Positions 63,601 to 64,000 of a stretch of DNA of 64,000 nucleotides are shown in pieces. Made by a program: the position numbers and the translations under genes. The notes under the pieces are model-generated. The model was given only the letters and a program-made list of their open reading frames with translations, had not been told where the DNA came from and ran no database searches. How positions within the stretch are numbered: position 1 is the first letter of the stretch; every line of letters starts with the position of its first letter. Origin of the DNA: Cladorhizidae sp. MBARI D1340-BT2 (taxonomy: Eukaryota; Porifera; Demospongiae; Poecilosclerida; Cladorhizidae); assembly GCA_028752905.1 (NCBI GenBank), contig JAQNBH010000003.1:29638502-29702501 (forward strand), read 5' to 3'.

Positions 63601-64000
63601 GACTTGCAAGATAGGTATCTCTCAGTGTTCTCTATCTTGAGCTAAACATGTTAGCTTCATAGATTCTCCACACTTCACTGAATAGACTTGATATATAGCT
63701 CTAAAGGTAGGCCTCTCTGTGTTCTCTCTCTTGATACCAAACATCCGTATATTCTGCATACATAGAATCACAAGATAGGTTTCTCTATGTGTTCTCTATC
63801 TTGATGCTAAACAGGTTAGCTTCATAGATTCTCCACACTTCACTGTATAAACTTGATATATAGCTATTAAGATAGGTCTCTCCCTGTGCTCTCTGTTGAT
63901 ATCAAACATCCATAATATTCTGCACACTTCACTGTAATGGACTTGATATGATTCGAATGATAGGTTTCATTATGTGTTCTCTATCTTGATATTTGCCCTA
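63601..64000. repeat. Partial unit 71, cut by the window edge
   Basis: The first 400 bp of a unit are present (S1 to S5 and the first bases of the core), with CTCTCTGTG, GCACAC and AGGTTTC. The diagnostic core sites lie outside the window. The array clearly continues to the right. Confidence 0.95.

Larger units (their letters stand above)
1..64000. repeat. Satellite DNA array, 908-909 bp unit, 70 full copies plus a partial copy
   Basis: Every unit recurs in the same orientation with no foreign sequence between copies. Unit starts, found by tracking the motif GACTTGCAAG, are 1, 909, 1818, 2726, 3635, 4546, 5455, 6366, 7274, 8183, 9092, 10000, 10909, 11817, 12725, 13633, 14541, 15450, 16358, 17267, 18175, 19083, 19992, 20900, 21809, 22717, 23626, 24535, 25443, 26352, 27260, 28169, 29078, 29986, 30895, 31803, 32712, 33620, 34528, 35436, 36345, 37254, 38163, 39071, 39979, 40887, 41796, 42705, 43614, 44522, 45430, 46339, 47247, 48156, 49065, 49973, 50883, 51792, 52700, 53609, 54517, 55426, 56334, 57243, 58151, 59060, 59968, 60876, 61785, 62693 and 63601. 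Unit lengths are 908 or 909 bp except 911 (units 5 and 7) and 910 (unit 56). The phase is arbitrary. The array continues past both window edges. All frames are dense in stops. The family and host are not recognised. Confidence 0.98.

Noticed and set aside
1..64000. CRISPR array
   Set aside because: The repeats are about 85 bp and 908 bp with no unique spacers of regular length, and there are no cas genes.
1..64000. CENP-B box
   Set aside because: I looked for the core TTCG...A..CGGG pattern in a unit and found no match; TTCGTAGATT in S6 shares only the first few bases.
1..64000. Ribosomal DNA spacer or a tandem gene cluster
   Set aside because: No rRNA, snRNA, histone or other coding segment occurs in any unit, and all of the roughly 908 bp is accounted for by subrepeats and the core.

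Overview
The whole 64 kb window is one uninterrupted array of a satellite DNA with a repeat unit of 908-909 bp. Taking the first base as phase zero, I count 70 complete units in direct head-to-tail orientation plus a 400-bp partial 71st unit at the right edge; the mean spacing is about 908.6 bp. I see no gene, RNA gene, inversion, recognisable transposon insertion or unrelated spacer between units. A long, highly homogenised, gene-free satellite of this kind points to a eukaryotic nuclear chromosome, probably pericentromeric, centromeric or other heterochromatin. Hand counts of a few lines give roughly 38% GC. I do not recognise the satellite family and cannot name the organism.

The array has three levels of structure. 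(1) Each unit contains about 80-90 bp subrepeats of two alternating kinds, here called alpha and beta. Together they form alpha-beta dimers of roughly 165-175 bp. A unit reads alpha-beta, alpha-beta, then a third dimer whose alpha half is split. (2) The split is filled by a 356-bp core unrelated to the subrepeats. The core is bounded by a perfect 10-bp inverted repeat and flanked by imperfect 21-24 bp direct repeats, so it looks like an old insertion that was captured and then amplified with the satellite. (3) Whole units fall into diagnostic variant types (A, B, C, D, T), and strings of types repeat as higher-order repeats. These include an 1,820-bp dimer twice, 1,817-bp dimers twice and three times, a 2,725-bp trimer twice, a 5,451-bp hexamer twice, and a 4,543-bp pentamer seen at two places about 20 kb apart.

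Layout: 1-13632 is rich in D and T types and local dimers; 13633-24534 is mostly alternating A and B units; 24535-49064 carries the pentamer and hexamer blocks; 49065-52699 holds visible recombinant units; 52700-63600 is three dimers followed by two trimers; 63601-64000 is the cut unit. The pattern is what unequal crossing over and gene conversion would produce. Any role would be as chromatin or chromosome structure, or in non-coding transcription, and none can be shown from the sequence alone.

Markers, numbered as in unit 1 (1-908): S2 has CTCTCTCTG or CTCTCTGTG (near 110-120); GCAAAC or GCACAC (near 322-327); AGGATTC or AGGTTTC (near 362-368); a T-C-A homopolymer tract (near 422-437); CTTAC or CTTGC; TACACT or TATACT; CACCGG or CATCGG (near 502); CCCTTTTAA or CCCTTCTAA; GAGTTCTC, GAGTACTC or GATTACTC (near 550); GGTGATTT or GATGATTT (near 576); GGCATTTT or GGCGTTTT (near 612). 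Type A = T5C5, CTTAC, TACACT, CACCGG, GAGTTCTC, GGCATTTT, 908 bp. Type B = T4C6, CTTGC, TATACT, CATCGG, GATTACTC, GGCGTTTT, 909 bp. Type C = like B but TACACT and CACCGG. Type D = CTTGC with GAGTACTC and GGCATTTT. Type T = TTGGACTA, CTTGATTT, CTTCTAA, GAGTACTC, GGCGTTTT.
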